Shown here one piece after another: positions 8,925 to 17,539 of a stretch of DNA of 64,000 nucleotides. The notes beneath the pieces are model-generated. The model did not search any database and was not told where the DNA came from. It saw nothing but the letters and a program-made list of their open reading frames with translations. Each line of letters starts with the position of its first letter. The first letter of the stretch is position 1. The DNA comes from Sulfobacillus sp. (GTDB taxonomy: Bacteria > Bacillota > Sulfobacillia > Sulfobacillales > Sulfobacillaceae): positions 23,032 through 87,031 of the forward strand of contig DAIDDL010000012.1 in NCBI GenBank assembly GCA_027309085.1, in the 5' to 3' direction. The position numbers were made by a program, and so were the translations under genes.

Positions 8925-9503
8925 ATGCCGTTGTCGTCTCCAATTCCTGACCGTGACACAAGCTGGGACTTACTCAACCGCTATACCGCAAATCCTTCCC
9001 TGATCAAACACGCGCTCGCCGTCGAGGCCGTGATGCGGGCCCTGGCAGAGCGTTACGGGGAAGATCCTGATCTTTTCGGCACGGTTGGCCTGCTGCATGA
9101 CTTCGATTATGAAGCATTCCCCAACATTGGCGAACATACGGTGGAAGGGGCAAAAATTTTAGCCCAAGCAGACTTCCCCCCAATTATTATTGAGGCTATC
9201 TCCTCGCACGTCACCGAAAATGGGATAGCGCGCGACACCGTTCTCAAACGCGCCATTTATGCCGCGGATGAACTGACCGGGTTTGTGGTGGCTGTCACTC
9301 TGGTGCGCCCCAGCAAGAGCCTCAAAGATGTTGCTCCCCGGTCCGTGATAAAGAAGTTGAAAGACAAGAGCTTTGCCAAAGGGGTCAATCGCGACGACGT
9401 CTACCAGGGGGCCGAAGGGCTGGAGATCCCCCTGGACGCCCTCATCCAGTTCGTGGTTGACGCGCTGGCGCCGCACGCCGAATCTTTGGGCCTCAACGCC
9501 TAG
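8925..9503 (+). CDS. HD-domain hydrolase
   Basis: A 192-residue protein with an HD-domain core: a histidine in SLIKHALAVEAVM (about 28), the metal-binding HD pair in GLLHDFDYE (about 56), and ISSHVTENG (about 90). HD proteins hydrolyse phosphate esters; the substrate is unknown here. The ATG follows AAGGTGG by seven bases. It is divergent from the ferredoxin-NADP reductase gene, with 145 bases between, and it ends within a perfect inverted repeat shared with the next, convergent gene. Confidence 0.75.
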   Translation: MPLSSPIPDRDTSWDLLNRYTANPSLIKHALAVEAVMRALAERYGEDPDLFGTVGLLHDFDYEAFPNIGEHTVEGAKILAQADFPPIIIEAISSHVTENGIARDTVLKRAIYAADELTGFVVAVTLVRPSKSLKDVAPRSVIKKLKDKSFAKGVNRDDVYQGAEGLEIPLDALIQFVVDALAPHAESLGLNA

Positions 9504-9522
9504 AGCCCGACCGGCTCTAGGC
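9498..9522. terminator. Inverted repeat spanning two convergent stop codons
   Basis: A perfect 10-base stem GCCTAGAGCC / GGCTCTAGGC with a five-base loop. The TAG of the HD gene lies in the left arm and the TAG of the DUF2203 gene in the right arm. It is symmetric and could end transcription from both sides, but there is no T-tract. Confidence 0.55.
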
Positions 9523-9942
9523 GCTCCCCTCCGGGGAATTTCCTATAGGCTTGCGCCCCGAAAAGCCTTCGTCCAGACCGTGATAGTACAACACTGCAGG
9601 TTCATCCATCCTCCAGCACAGGTAAACCGGCTCACCGTTTATTTCGCTGGGAAAATCGACCAGCCCCATTTCCACATCGGTGACCCGGCATCCCAGCTGA
9701 TTAATCTCGGCCAGCACATGGTTGGCTTCGCTGACCACGTGGTCAAATTCCTGTTTCGCCAGCTGATAGTCGCTCAGCATAATCAGGTTGCCATCCTTGC
9801 GGTAGCCAACCTCCCGGATGTCGCGCATCTCCTCATACTTGGCCCGCGCCTGGCCCTGGAGCGACCGCAAATTCCTGAGAAGTTCGCGCAGTGGCGGGAG
9901 CAGCTGATTGGCTTCACCGACTGTAAATTGTCTCGCCGTCAT
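9517..9942 (-). CDS. DUF2203 family protein
   Basis: A 141-residue protein with the DUF2203 layout: FTVGEANQLLPPLRELL at the N terminus, a long helical central part, DVEMGLVDFPSEINGEPVYL (about 90-110) and the C-terminal CWRMDEPAVLYYHGLDEGF. The family's function is not known. It follows the cobalamin adenosyltransferase on the same strand by 18 bases, so the two are probably cotranscribed. Confidence 0.8.
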   Translation of the reverse strand: MTARQFTVGEANQLLPPLRELLRNLRSLQGQARAKYEEMRDIREVGYRKDGNLIMLSDYQLAKQEFDHVVSEANHVLAEINQLGCRVTDVEMGLVDFPSEINGEPVYLCWRMDEPAVLYYHGLDEGFSGRKPIGNSPEGSA

Positions 9943-9960
9943 AACACATCCTCCCTGGGC

Positions 9961-10503
9961 CTAGAATTGCGCGTCCGTGTCTTCCACGCCGGCCGCGCGG
10001 TTGGCCGCGCGCGCCGCCACAAACAAAAAGTCGGACAGCCGGTTGAGGTATTTCAGCTGCAGCCCATAGGACCCGTCCTCTTGCGCAAGGGCAACCAAAC
10101 GCCTTTCCGCGCGCCGCGCCACCGTGCGGGCCTGCTGCAGAAACGCGGCGGCCGGAGTTCCCGCCGGCAAAATAAACTGGCGCAAGACGGGAAGGTCTTT
10201 TTCCATAGCGTCGATCCCCTGTTCTAAAGAATCAACGGCGCCGGAGTCCAAGCGGTCCGTCCGGTCAGGACTGATATTGGAGAGGTCAGCCCCCACAGCA
10301 AACAGATGATTTTGGACAGCGAGCAGCGCAGCATCAAGCCCGCCCGGCTGCAGGTAGGCGCGCGCCACCCCAATCACCGCATTGGCTTCGTCGACGGCAC
10401 CATACGATTCTACCCGCAAACTATCTTTCGTCACCCGCTTCATGCCGCCATGGCCCCACAAGCTGGTCATGCCCGTATCTCCCGTTTTTGTGTAAATTTT
10501 CAC
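9961..10503 (-). CDS. PduO-type cob(I)alamin adenosyltransferase
   Basis: About 180 residues. The N terminus KIYTKTGDTGMTSLWG is the ATP-binding signature of the family; RVESYGAVDEANA and, near the C terminus, RTVARRAERRLVAL and LKYLNRLSDFLFVAAR complete it. It converts cob(I)alamin and ATP to adenosylcobalamin, the cofactor of the mutase at 574-2226. The GTG at 10503 is preferred: GGGAGGA lies about six bases upstream and the protein then starts as usual for the family. Upstream on the same strand is a DMT transporter (47-base gap). Confidence 0.9.
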   Translation of the reverse strand: MKIYTKTGDTGMTSLWGHGGMKRVTKDSLRVESYGAVDEANAVIGVARAYLQPGGLDAALLAVQNHLFAVGADLSNISPDRTDRLDSGAVDSLEQGIDAMEKDLPVLRQFILPAGTPAAAFLQQARTVARRAERRLVALAQEDGSYGLQLKYLNRLSDFLFVAARAANRAAGVEDTDAQF

Positions 10504-10550
10504 CGAGTTCCTCCCAATTCCATTCCCTGTCCCCTGTACTTGCCCGCTCC

Positions 10551-11390
10551 CTACGAAAAACGCCAGCCGCTGTGCAGCCCCGTGCGGTGGTAATCCCACA
10601 GGAGCAACACCGCGCTGAGGGTCATGAGAACCGCTCCCCCTATTCTACGGGAAGTCGCGCGTTCCTGAAACAGAAAGGGCGCAATCACCGCCGCCGCTAG
10701 AGCCGCGACGGCAGAACTGGCCTCCACTAAAGTTGCTGGCCAGCTCTCAAGCAGCACCACCACGCTCACGTACGACACGGCGTTCAGCAGCCCTGTGGCC
10801 GCACTGGCAAGGGGGTAGGCGGCCATGACCCGGAGCACGGCGGGAAGCTCCCCCCTGGCGGCAATAGCCAGTCCCATCCACACGGCGACAAAGGTCATGA
10901 GGCTAGCCCCGTACGTCCAAGGGTTCCCCATTGCGGCATGGACATCTCCCAGCCGCCCCACCACCAGCAGCATGTCGCTCGCCACCATCATCAAGACAGG
11001 CCATGAGGGTCGTCCCTGAACCTGGCACCAGGCTCCCATCCCAAAGAGTCCCATGAATAGCCACGAAACTCCCCGCCAGTCTGCAGGATGGAGGATGAAG
11101 AGCATCATGGCCGTCGCATTGGACCACGGGCTGACCTGGCTGGCCTGCCCCGTGACCAGAGAGGAGGTGTACAGGCCAAACGCGGCTGCGTAAGCCAGGC
11201 TCGGCCAAAAAGCCTGCCAGTCGACCCCCCAGTGCCCCTGGGCGCCGGCAGCTGCCCACAAGAAAAGCGCTGCCCCTATATAAGCAGCGCCCATGACAGG
11301 CCAAGGGCTGGCCTGCCGGCGCCCGAAGAGCCGGTAAGCCAGCCTTTCGCCGGTTAGGCTTGCCACCCTGACCGCGAGCCATATGTCCAC
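10551..11390 (-). CDS. EamA/DMT-superfamily membrane transporter
   Basis: A 279-residue integral membrane protein with about eight to ten hydrophobic segments, an N-terminal half and a C-terminal half of similar design, and the C-terminal helix ending AVLMTLSAVLLLWDY typical of EamA-type exporters. The substrate is not evident. The start is GTG with GGGGGGACAGGA upstream. It may form a transcription unit with the adenosyltransferase and DUF2203 genes downstream. Confidence 0.7.
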   Translation of the reverse strand: MDIWLAVRVASLTGERLAYRLFGRRQASPWPVMGAAYIGAALFLWAAAGAQGHWGVDWQAFWPSLAYAAAFGLYTSSLVTGQASQVSPWSNATAMMLFILHPADWRGVSWLFMGLFGMGAWCQVQGRPSWPVLMMVASDMLLVVGRLGDVHAAMGNPWTYGASLMTFVAVWMGLAIAARGELPAVLRVMAAYPLASAATGLLNAVSYVSVVVLLESWPATLVEASSAVAALAAAVIAPFLFQERATSRRIGGAVLMTLSAVLLLWDYHRTGLHSGWRFS

Positions 11391-11441
11391 ATCCTGTCCC
11401 CCCTATCCCACAGTCTATGGGACGAGGAAGCCAACTAGTCT

Positions 11442-12308
11442 TCAGGAACCTGCAGCTGGACCTTTTTCAATAATGCGCGGGCTGGGGCGGTAGCGGTCAA
11501 TTCCCATGTTTTTTGTCTCTATTTTGCCAGGGCGTTTGATTTCCAGCCAGGTTTCCACGCGGACACCTGGCTGGCCCGGCGCCAGAATTTTTTCCTCTCC
11601 GGGTTTCAGACGCGGATTGTCGCGCACAATGGTGCTGAAGGGGTAAGTGGCCAGTATCTTATGGTGCACGGTGACTTCCGGCCCGGGGGTAGCGCCCCAG
11701 ATCTTAACCGTCATATGGCGGTTGGCGGCCTCTGCGGTTAGCAGCACCGGTGTGGTGCGGTTGTTGCGAAACTGAAAGTTGAGGTAGTCGCTGGCCACAG
11801 TGGCATCCTCGCCAGCAGGCAAGTAGGGTACCGTCAGTCCGTGGTTGTGGCGTTCTGTCACCGGGAGCCCCGTGCGCAGCACGGCCGAATATAATGTTGA
11901 TGAACCCTGGCAGACGCCTCCCCCCACAGAAGGCACAATGCGGTCGCCCACAAACGCCCGTCCCCAGCCGTACCCGTTTTCCGCCGTATAGGGCCCCACC
12001 ACCGCATAATAAGAAAACCCCTGGCCGGGCTGCACGACTGTGCCGTTAATCCGGCTCGCCGCCAATTCAATATTTTTGGCCTGACTGGGAGTCGCGTGAA
12101 AGTAGTTGGTGGTCTGCTGCCCCAATACGTAATGCAGCTTGAGTGCAGTCCGGGAGCCCCCAGGCGGTGTCTTTGCAGCCACCACCGGAGCTTGCGCGCG
12201 GTATTCCAGCCGGGCCCACAAAGGTCCCCCGTGAGGCGCTATCACAGCTGGCGCGGCGACATTCGGAAACAGCCCGAGCCACGCCGTCAAAAGCCACAAA
12301 CGAATCAT
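11442..12308 (-). CDS. Secreted VanW-family protein with C-terminal G5-like domain
   Basis: About 288 residues. The N terminus MIRLWLLTAWLGLFPNVAAP is a signal peptide. The VanW core is visible: NIELAASRINGTVVQPGQ, FSYYAVVGP, VGGGVCQGSSTLYSAVLRTGL (about 150-170) and ERHNHG. A G5-like beta segment follows (KPGEEKILAPGQPGVRVETW). VanW proteins occur in spore formers near cell-wall functions; the biochemical role is unknown. The ATG at 12308 is preceded by GGCAGGAGGGAA and gives a clean signal peptide, unlike the longer in-frame start. Confidence 0.85.
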   Translation of the reverse strand: MIRLWLLTAWLGLFPNVAAPAVIAPHGGPLWARLEYRAQAPVVAAKTPPGGSRTALKLHYVLGQQTTNYFHATPSQAKNIELAASRINGTVVQPGQGFSYYAVVGPYTAENGYGWGRAFVGDRIVPSVGGGVCQGSSTLYSAVLRTGLPVTERHNHGLTVPYLPAGEDATVASDYLNFQFRNNRTTPVLLTAEAANRHMTVKIWGATPGPEVTVHHKILATYPFSTIVRDNPRLKPGEEKILAPGQPGVRVETWLEIKRPGKIETKNMGIDRYRPSPRIIEKGPAAGS

Positions 12309-12617
12309 CTTGTTATATTCCCTCCTGCCATGACATTCTTTGTCGGTATCATGCCCCCCGCGCAAAATTTCCACTCACCCCGGCCGCCTTCATAATCTGC
12401 CATGTCTTCCCCCCTGCAGCCACTTTGTGCACAATTCGCCAAGTTGTGGCACACTAGAAGGAGAAGACAGGCATCCGCAATGCACACGCCTAACGGAGCA
12501 TGGCTTTCCCTGTGGATACCTGACTAGACGCAAAAGCGCCTTCGGGTCGGGTTCCATACGGGGGACGGCCGAGGCTTCCCGGGCGAATGGATGAATATTG
12601 AACTTAGGGGCAATTTG

Positions 12618-13736
12618 ATGGAAAAGACACAGATCGGCCTATTGGGGTTTGGCACCGTCGGACAGGGAGTGTTGCAGATTTTGCAGTCCCGCGAGGACCT
12701 GCACATTGCCAAAGTGTTGGTACGTCATCTTGAAAATTATCAGGGTGTAAAGGCACCCCTCACGGACAATGCGGATGAGATTCTTTCGGATCCCGACATT
12801 GACGTCGTCGTGGAAGTCATGGGAGGGCTGCATCCAGCATTCGACTTCATCACCAGAGCTCTCGAGCAGCGCAAGTCCGTGGTAACCGCGAATAAGGCAG
12901 TCGTCGCCCGCTACGGCCCGGAATTGCTGGCTCTGGCGCGAGAAGTCCGCCAAAGTTTCCTATTTGAAGCCAGTGTAGGCGGGGGCATTCCCGTGCTAGA
13001 TGCTCTGGCCAACCACCTGAGCACCGTACCCATCCACTCCGTGGAAGGTGTTGTCAACGGGACCACCAATTTCATTCTCGACCAGATGGACCAGGGCATG
13101 AGCTTTGCGCAAGCTCTGGAGAGAGCGCAGCGACTGGGATTCGCCGAACAGGATCCCTCCGCCGACATCGATGGCTGGGACAGCGCCCGCAAGCTGACGA
13201 TACTCACGGGCCTCGCGTTTCATTCCTGGGTGGCAGCAGAAGATGGTGTGGTAGAGGGCATCAGCCGCGTGGACGCGTCCCATATACACCGTATGCGTGA
13301 GATGGGTCTAGGCCTCCGGCTGGTCGCGCGCGCGGAGCGGCATCCTGACAGTATCGGATTTGTGGTAGCGCCGGCCGCCTACCCGCTCAGCCACCGCTAT
13401 CTGGCCCTGCACGGCTCTCAGAATGCGATAGGATTCCTGTCGGAGGCGGGCGCCACCTGGCTTGAAGGTCCGGGGGCAGGCGGAGTCGCCACGGCCACCA
13501 GCATTGTGTCCGATATCCAGCGAATTCGGCGGTCGGTCCCTGACCGTGAGCCCATAACTCTTCTGCCATCCTTTGTGGATAGCGTCGACGATACCTACGT
13601 GGTATTCATGCATGACCCGGAAAGGCCGCTGCCCGAGGTGCCCCATATCCTGCGGAGCGGGCCGGGATTCATGGTGGTTCCCCATAAGCTGGCGGAATTG
13701 GAAGGAATGGTCCAATACCGGTACCGCGCTAAATGA
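12618..13736 (+). CDS. hom: Homoserine dehydrogenase
   Basis: A 372-residue enzyme reducing aspartate semialdehyde to homoserine (threonine and methionine pathway). NAD(P)-binding IGLLGFGTVGQG is at the N terminus; then VTANKAVVA (about 92), EASVGGGIPV (about 118), GVVNGTTNFIL (about 145), EQDPSADIDGWDSARKL with the catalytic Asp and Lys region (about 182), and GPGAGGVATA (about 296). The C-terminal 70 residues are a short or degenerate ACT-like regulatory domain, shorter than in typical 430-residue enzymes. The ATG at 12618 follows TTAGGGG by seven bases; an ATG at 12591 has no ribosome-binding site. Confidence 0.92.
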   Translation: MEKTQIGLLGFGTVGQGVLQILQSREDLHIAKVLVRHLENYQGVKAPLTDNADEILSDPDIDVVVEVMGGLHPAFDFITRALEQRKSVVTANKAVVARYGPELLALAREVRQSFLFEASVGGGIPVLDALANHLSTVPIHSVEGVVNGTTNFILDQMDQGMSFAQALERAQRLGFAEQDPSADIDGWDSARKLTILTGLAFHSWVAAEDGVVEGISRVDASHIHRMREMGLGLRLVARAERHPDSIGFVVAPAAYPLSHRYLALHGSQNAIGFLSEAGATWLEGPGAGGVATATSIVSDIQRIRRSVPDREPITLLPSFVDSVDDTYVVFMHDPERPLPEVPHILRSGPGFMVVPHKLAELEGMVQYRYRAK

Positions 13737-13757
13737 GGGCGGCTTGGAGCCGCCCTC
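13735..13757. terminator. Hairpin between hom and the convergent SASP-like gene
   Basis: A perfect nine-base stem GAGGGCGGC / GCCGCCCTC with loop TTGGA, beginning in the hom stop codon. No T-tract. It lies just beyond the stop of the convergent gene and could serve both directions. Confidence 0.55.
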
Positions 13758-13765
13758 ACGGGGCT

Positions 13766-13930
13766 CTATTGATGTTGAAGCTGTTCCTCCGCCATGCGGA
13801 TGGCTTCCCGGACCAAATTGCCGCATTCTCTCGCAGGCACTCCGCCCCATCCCTCACGGCGAACGATGTCGTCGACACCCAACCGTTCACCCAATTTCAT
13901 TTTTGTGGCCTCTGACAATATTTTTGCCAA
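13766..13930 (-). CDS. Short alpha/beta-type SASP-like protein
   Basis: A 54-residue protein beginning at TTG, with GGGGGGTGG four bases upstream. The sequence KMKLGERLGV...GGVPARECGNLVREAIRMAEEQL follows the pattern of alpha/beta small acid-soluble spore proteins (MKxEIAxELGV ... VGGxMxRxMVxMAEQQL), which coat DNA in dormant spores. It lacks the usual N-terminal region, and the germination-protease site is not recognisable. A start at an ATG near 13970 would add residues with no SASP character. It is the last gene of the polA cluster, 41 bases after the transglycosylase. Confidence 0.6.
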   Translation of the reverse strand: MAKILSEATKMKLGERLGVDDIVRREGWGGVPARECGNLVREAIRMAEEQLQHQ

Positions 13931-13971
13931 GATACCACCCCCCGGCTCTAGTATGGCCGGCATGCGCCGTT

Positions 13972-14613
13972 TCATGCATGGGGCGCAATGCGGTGCCACA
14001 GCTTGAAACCCCCTGCCCAGTAACGGCCAATCGGCGCGGCCAGCGCGGGAAATGACCCATACAGCGCATGGTAGACTTTCTGGTAGAACAGTACCCGGTT
14101 GACAAAGTTCTTGGTTTCTGGAAACGGTATATTCTCCGGTGTCGTCGAGGAAGCCGTCAGCTTGCCCTCGGCCATCCAGTCCGCCACGTTGCGCGCCCCC
14201 GCGTTGTAGGCAGCGAGGCCCAGTACCTGATTGCCATTGAAATCTTTCAACAACTGGGTCAAGTACCACGTGCCCAGGTGAATGTTCACCGCAGGGTTAT
14301 AGAGTTCCTGGGGCTGAATCGTCCTCTTGTCTGCTTTCTGGCTGGCCCACTGGGCGGTAGACGGTATCAGCTGCATCAGCCCCACCGCCCCCTTGGCGCT
14401 CACGGCATCTGGCCGGTAACTGCTTTCCACGCGGATCACAGCCGCAACCAGGTACGGGTTGACCGCATTGGCTCTGGCCTCTTTCCAGACAATGGCGCGG
14501 TAAGGCAGAGGAGCCACATAACGGTATGCGCCGAAAATCAAAAGCAAGAGCAGGACAATCCACAGTCCTGTGCTGCGCCGGGGATTCAGCCGGTAGTGCG
14601 TGCGTTGTGCCAT
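13972..14613 (-). CDS. Membrane-anchored lytic transglycosylase (SLT domain)
   Basis: A 213-residue protein. One N-terminal membrane helix (STGLWIVLLLLLIFGAYRYV, about 14-33) is followed by an SLT domain: catalytic Glu in AVIRVESSYRP, GAVGLMQLIPSTA, NIHLGTWYL and LGLAAYNAG. It would cleave peptidoglycan glycan strands outside the membrane; the small size and context resemble YjbJ/SleB-era wall enzymes only in general. Its start overlaps the end of coaE by 28 bases, so translation is probably coupled. Confidence 0.88.
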   Translation of the reverse strand: MAQRTHYRLNPRRSTGLWIVLLLLLIFGAYRYVAPLPYRAIVWKEARANAVNPYLVAAVIRVESSYRPDAVSAKGAVGLMQLIPSTAQWASQKADKRTIQPQELYNPAVNIHLGTWYLTQLLKDFNGNQVLGLAAYNAGARNVADWMAEGKLTASSTTPENIPFPETKNFVNRVLFYQKVYHALYGSFPALAAPIGRYWAGGFKLWHRIAPHA

Positions 14614-15185
14614 AGTTGCTTCACCTGTTCTCTTAAAGAAGACAATGACCCTTGGTTGTCAATGACATGGTCGGCATAACGAATCTTGTCGGCCAGGGGA
14701 ATTTGCGCCGCAATCCGCCTTTGCGCTTCCTCAGACCCCAGGTGATCGCGCTGCATCACCCGGGCGAGCTGCTGGTCAGGGTCCGAATACACCACCCATA
14801 TCTCATCGACCCCTTCCCGCCAGTCTCCCTCCAGCAGCAAGGGAATATCGAGCACCACCACACGGTGGCCGAGGACCGTGAGGTCATTCAGGCGGTCACG
14901 TATTTTCTGCCTGACGGCTGGATGGACGATCTGATTCAGCGCTTCGCGTTCGGCAGCATCCCGGAAAATGACATGGCCCAGCTTGCGCCGCAAGAGCTCT
15001 CCGTCCTGACTTAAAACCCCCCACCCGTAGCGTCTCCACACGGCCCGCCACACGTCCTCTCCCCGTTCCTGGCACTGGTGCGTCAACGCATCGGCATCAA
15101 TCACCGGGGCGCCCAATTCACGCAGGATCCGGCTGACCTCCGACTTCCCGCTGCCAATGCCGCCGGTGAGACCAACCACCCGCAC
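14586..15185 (-). CDS. coaE: Dephospho-CoA kinase
   Basis: A 199-residue protein that phosphorylates dephospho-CoA, the last step of CoA synthesis. The P-loop GLTGGIGSGKSEVSRIL is at the N terminus, with VIDADALTHQ (about 32) and DIPLLLEGDW (about 110) as the substrate and lid motifs. The GTG at 15185 is used because GAGGAGG lies seven bases upstream. The gene sits downstream of mutM, as coaE often does in Firmicutes. Confidence 0.92.
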   Translation of the reverse strand: MRVVGLTGGIGSGKSEVSRILRELGAPVIDADALTHQCQERGEDVWRAVWRRYGWGVLSQDGELLRRKLGHVIFRDAAEREALNQIVHPAVRQKIRDRLNDLTVLGHRVVVLDIPLLLEGDWREGVDEIWVVYSDPDQQLARVMQRDHLGSEEAQRRIAAQIPLADKIRYADHVIDNQGSLSSLREQVKQLWHNARTTG

Positions 15186-15235
15186 ATGACCACCTCCTCG
15201 TCCACCGCTTCTGATATCTAGATTATGGTCTGTCT

Positions 15236-16507
15236 TCACTCTACAGAATGCCAGGAGAGAACCTGGTGGGGAAATAGCACGGCCTGGGGCATAGGCTCCG
15301 CAAAGAGCCAGAACGCCTCTGCGGGGACAAGCGCCACCGAGACGCTGTGGGCAAACTCCGACTTTTCTCCCAGATACGCGCCGATCCCGCCAGACTTGGC
15401 CATAGCCGCCAAATTGCCTGGCGTCGCGGTGCGGATGGTCACGGTGCCGTGGGACAGGACGGCGAGGCTTTGGGCCAGCTGCACCGCCTCCAAATTAGAC
15501 TGATCCACCCATACCACGGCCGATTTGGCTGTGGCGCCTCTCAGCTGGGGATAATGTCCGGACAGGGCAGACACCCGGCCGCGGAATGCGGCTTTCACCC
15601 AGCGTTGAATATTAACCCGGGGTAGCGCGTGAACGGTCTGATTCTGGTTGATGTACAGGGAGATCACCCCCGGCTCGCCCAAAGTCTGCACGTGGCTCAG
15701 CTCAGCGGAAGTCAACCGGGACAGACCGGCCGGGTCCAGCGGCACGGCATCCACGAGTCCATTCTGATAGGCCAAAAGCGCCCGGTTCAAGTGCGAGTAG
15801 ATGACAAGATCCACCGCCTGAGGCCCGGAACCCGATAATTTTTCGAAACTCAGGTGGTCACCGGGAGTCCACTGCGTCAGGATGTAGCCGCTGGTGCCAA
15901 TCAGGTTGGTGAACTGCCAGTTCTGCCCTCCCTGGGTCTGGTCCGCCACCGGGACCACAGCTAAGGCTGGGTTGGCCAGATTTCGGAGGAAGGCTGCGGT
16001 GGCAGGAGTTTTCAAAGTCAGCTGCAGCCGGTCCGGCGCGAGCACCCGAATTCCGGCAACGTAATGAGATTTTCCGCTCTCAAACCGTGTGGTGCCCACA
16101 ATCCCGGCCATCAGGCTCTTCGCGGCGGGCGAGCTGACGGGGGCCACCAGCGGCCTCGCCAGAGCCTCAGCCACCATATCTGCGGTCACCCGCTGGCCGT
16201 TCGCCAGGCGCGCCTCGCGCAACTGAATCGTCACGGTGCGCCCCTGATAGCTGGCCGAACTGGCCAAGCCGGGCACAATGGCGCCGCTAGGCGACAGGTC
16301 CAGCAACGTCTGAAACAGATTGCCCGCCACCTGCCAATCCGCTGGGCTCGACGCCAGGGCAGGATCAAGGTTGCCGGGGTTTTGGAACACCACTTCTGTA
16401 AACACATGATTGGTATCCGCAGCAAGTTTCGGCTGTGGCTGGTGAATCAAGAGCGCGGGGAGAAAGGCCAGCACGAGCAGAAACCAAGGCCAGATCCGTC
16501 CCCGCAT
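15236..16507 (-). CDS. ABC-type peptide/nickel substrate-binding protein (family 5)
   Basis: A 423-residue protein. The N-terminal hydrophobic segment IWPWFLLVLAFLPALLIH acts as a signal or anchor; no lipobox cysteine is visible. The mature part shows the SBP_bac_5 pattern: NLDPALASSPADWQVAGNLFQTL near the N terminus and GTSGYILTQWTPGDHLSFEK in the middle. It is about 100 residues shorter than usual. No permease or ATPase gene is nearby, so its partner, if any, lies elsewhere. The ATG shares its A with the TGA of the upstream small gene, implying translational coupling. Confidence 0.8.
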   Translation of the reverse strand: MRGRIWPWFLLVLAFLPALLIHQPQPKLAADTNHVFTEVVFQNPGNLDPALASSPADWQVAGNLFQTLLDLSPSGAIVPGLASSASYQGRTVTIQLREARLANGQRVTADMVAEALARPLVAPVSSPAAKSLMAGIVGTTRFESGKSHYVAGIRVLAPDRLQLTLKTPATAAFLRNLANPALAVVPVADQTQGGQNWQFTNLIGTSGYILTQWTPGDHLSFEKLSGSGPQAVDLVIYSHLNRALLAYQNGLVDAVPLDPAGLSRLTSAELSHVQTLGEPGVISLYINQNQTVHALPRVNIQRWVKAAFRGRVSALSGHYPQLRGATAKSAVVWVDQSNLEAVQLAQSLAVLSHGTVTIRTATPGNLAAMAKSGGIGAYLGEKSEFAHSVSVALVPAEAFWLFAEPMPQAVLFPHQVLSWHSVE

Positions 16508-16701
16508 CAGCCCTGTTTCCCGGGAAGCTTCTCAAGCTGCACAGGGGTTAAATCCTTTTCGGAAATGACGTTCACGCGGTACTTGGAGTGTTCCTGAGGA
16601 ATCAATTCCACCTCTCCCCGCACGCGGTAGGTATCCCACAAAATGTCCTTGAGCTGGTTGGCCTCCTCCAGAGAGTCCACGCCAAATGTCAGATGTTGCA
16701 A
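16507..16701 (-). CDS. Small conserved-looking protein of unknown function
   Basis: A 64-residue protein starting at TTG with AGGAGGAAC nine bases upstream. The sequence HLTFGVDSLEEANQLKDILW suggests a small alpha/beta fold. I do not recognise the family. It lies 22 bases after mutM and overlaps the substrate-binding protein by one base, so it is a genuine member of the cluster. Confidence 0.65.
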   Translation of the reverse strand: MQHLTFGVDSLEEANQLKDILWDTYRVRGEVELIPQEHSKYRVNVISEKDLTPVQLEKLPGKQG

Positions 16702-16723
16702 AAAAGGTTCCTCCTCATCCTTC

Positions 16724-17539
16724 TCAAGATTGGCAGCGCGCGCAAAAATGGGTAGTCCGGCCAGAAATCACCTGAGTGGTCAGGGGATGTCCGCAGCGCA
16801 TGCAATCTTCAGCTTCCCGTCCGTAAACCCACAGGTAATCCTGATTTTCACCGGGGTGTCCTAGCGCATCCACATAGTCCGAAAAGGTAGTGCCGCGGTG
16901 CGCAATAGCTTGTCTCAGCACAGAGCGAATGGCACGGGTCAGCCTGGCCACCTCTGCAAACTGCAGACCGCCTCCTGGCCGGTCCGGCCGTATCCCCGCC
17001 CGAAATAGGGATTCATCTACATAAATATTCCCCAGCCCCGCAATAATCCTCTGGTCCAGCAACAGCGCTTTGATAGGCGCCGTCCGGCCCTCGAGGCGGC
17101 CAGCCAGAAACCTGCTTGTCATCTGCCGGCCCAGAGGCTCAACGCCCAGCAGGGCCCCCGGGATTTCTCCCGCCGCCAGCCAGCCAACCCGCCCGAAACG
17201 CCGCGGGTCGCTAAGGCGCAGGTCGAACAGGCCAAACCCCAGCACCATATGCGTGTGCATCACCCGGGGGACATCTTTGGGAATCCAGATCAGGCGGCCC
17301 GTCATCCCCAGATGCACCAGCAGGTGCTCGCCGCTATCCCATTCGAGAAAAAGAAACTTCCCCCGCCGCTTTATGGATTTTACCATGCGCCCCGGCAAAC
17401 GGCGAGTGATTTCCTCGCCGCTGGCCACCCCACTTTTAACCATCCGCGGATCCAGGTGCTTCACTTCCTGCACGCGCTGGCCCAGCACGACACCATTTAA
17501 GTAGTAGCGGATTGTCTCAACTTCCGGAAGTTCTGGCAT
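16724..17539 (-). CDS. mutM: Formamidopyrimidine-DNA glycosylase
   Basis: A 271-residue DNA glycosylase/AP lyase that removes oxidised purines. The N terminus is MPELPEVETI, with the catalytic Pro and Glu directly after Met. LLVHLGMTGRLIW (about 70-82), GLGNIYVDESLF (about 165) and the C-terminal zinc finger CMRCGHPL...FCARC (about 245-268) are all present. The start shares a TAATG junction with the polA stop codon. The pairing polA-mutM is common in Firmicutes and links repair synthesis to base excision. Confidence 0.95.
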   Translation of the reverse strand: MPELPEVETIRYYLNGVVLGQRVQEVKHLDPRMVKSGVASGEEITRRLPGRMVKSIKRRGKFLFLEWDSGEHLLVHLGMTGRLIWIPKDVPRVMHTHMVLGFGLFDLRLSDPRRFGRVGWLAAGEIPGALLGVEPLGRQMTSRFLAGRLEGRTAPIKALLLDQRIIAGLGNIYVDESLFRAGIRPDRPGGGLQFAEVARLTRAIRSVLRQAIAHRGTTFSDYVDALGHPGENQDYLWVYGREAEDCMRCGHPLTTQVISGRTTHFCARCQS

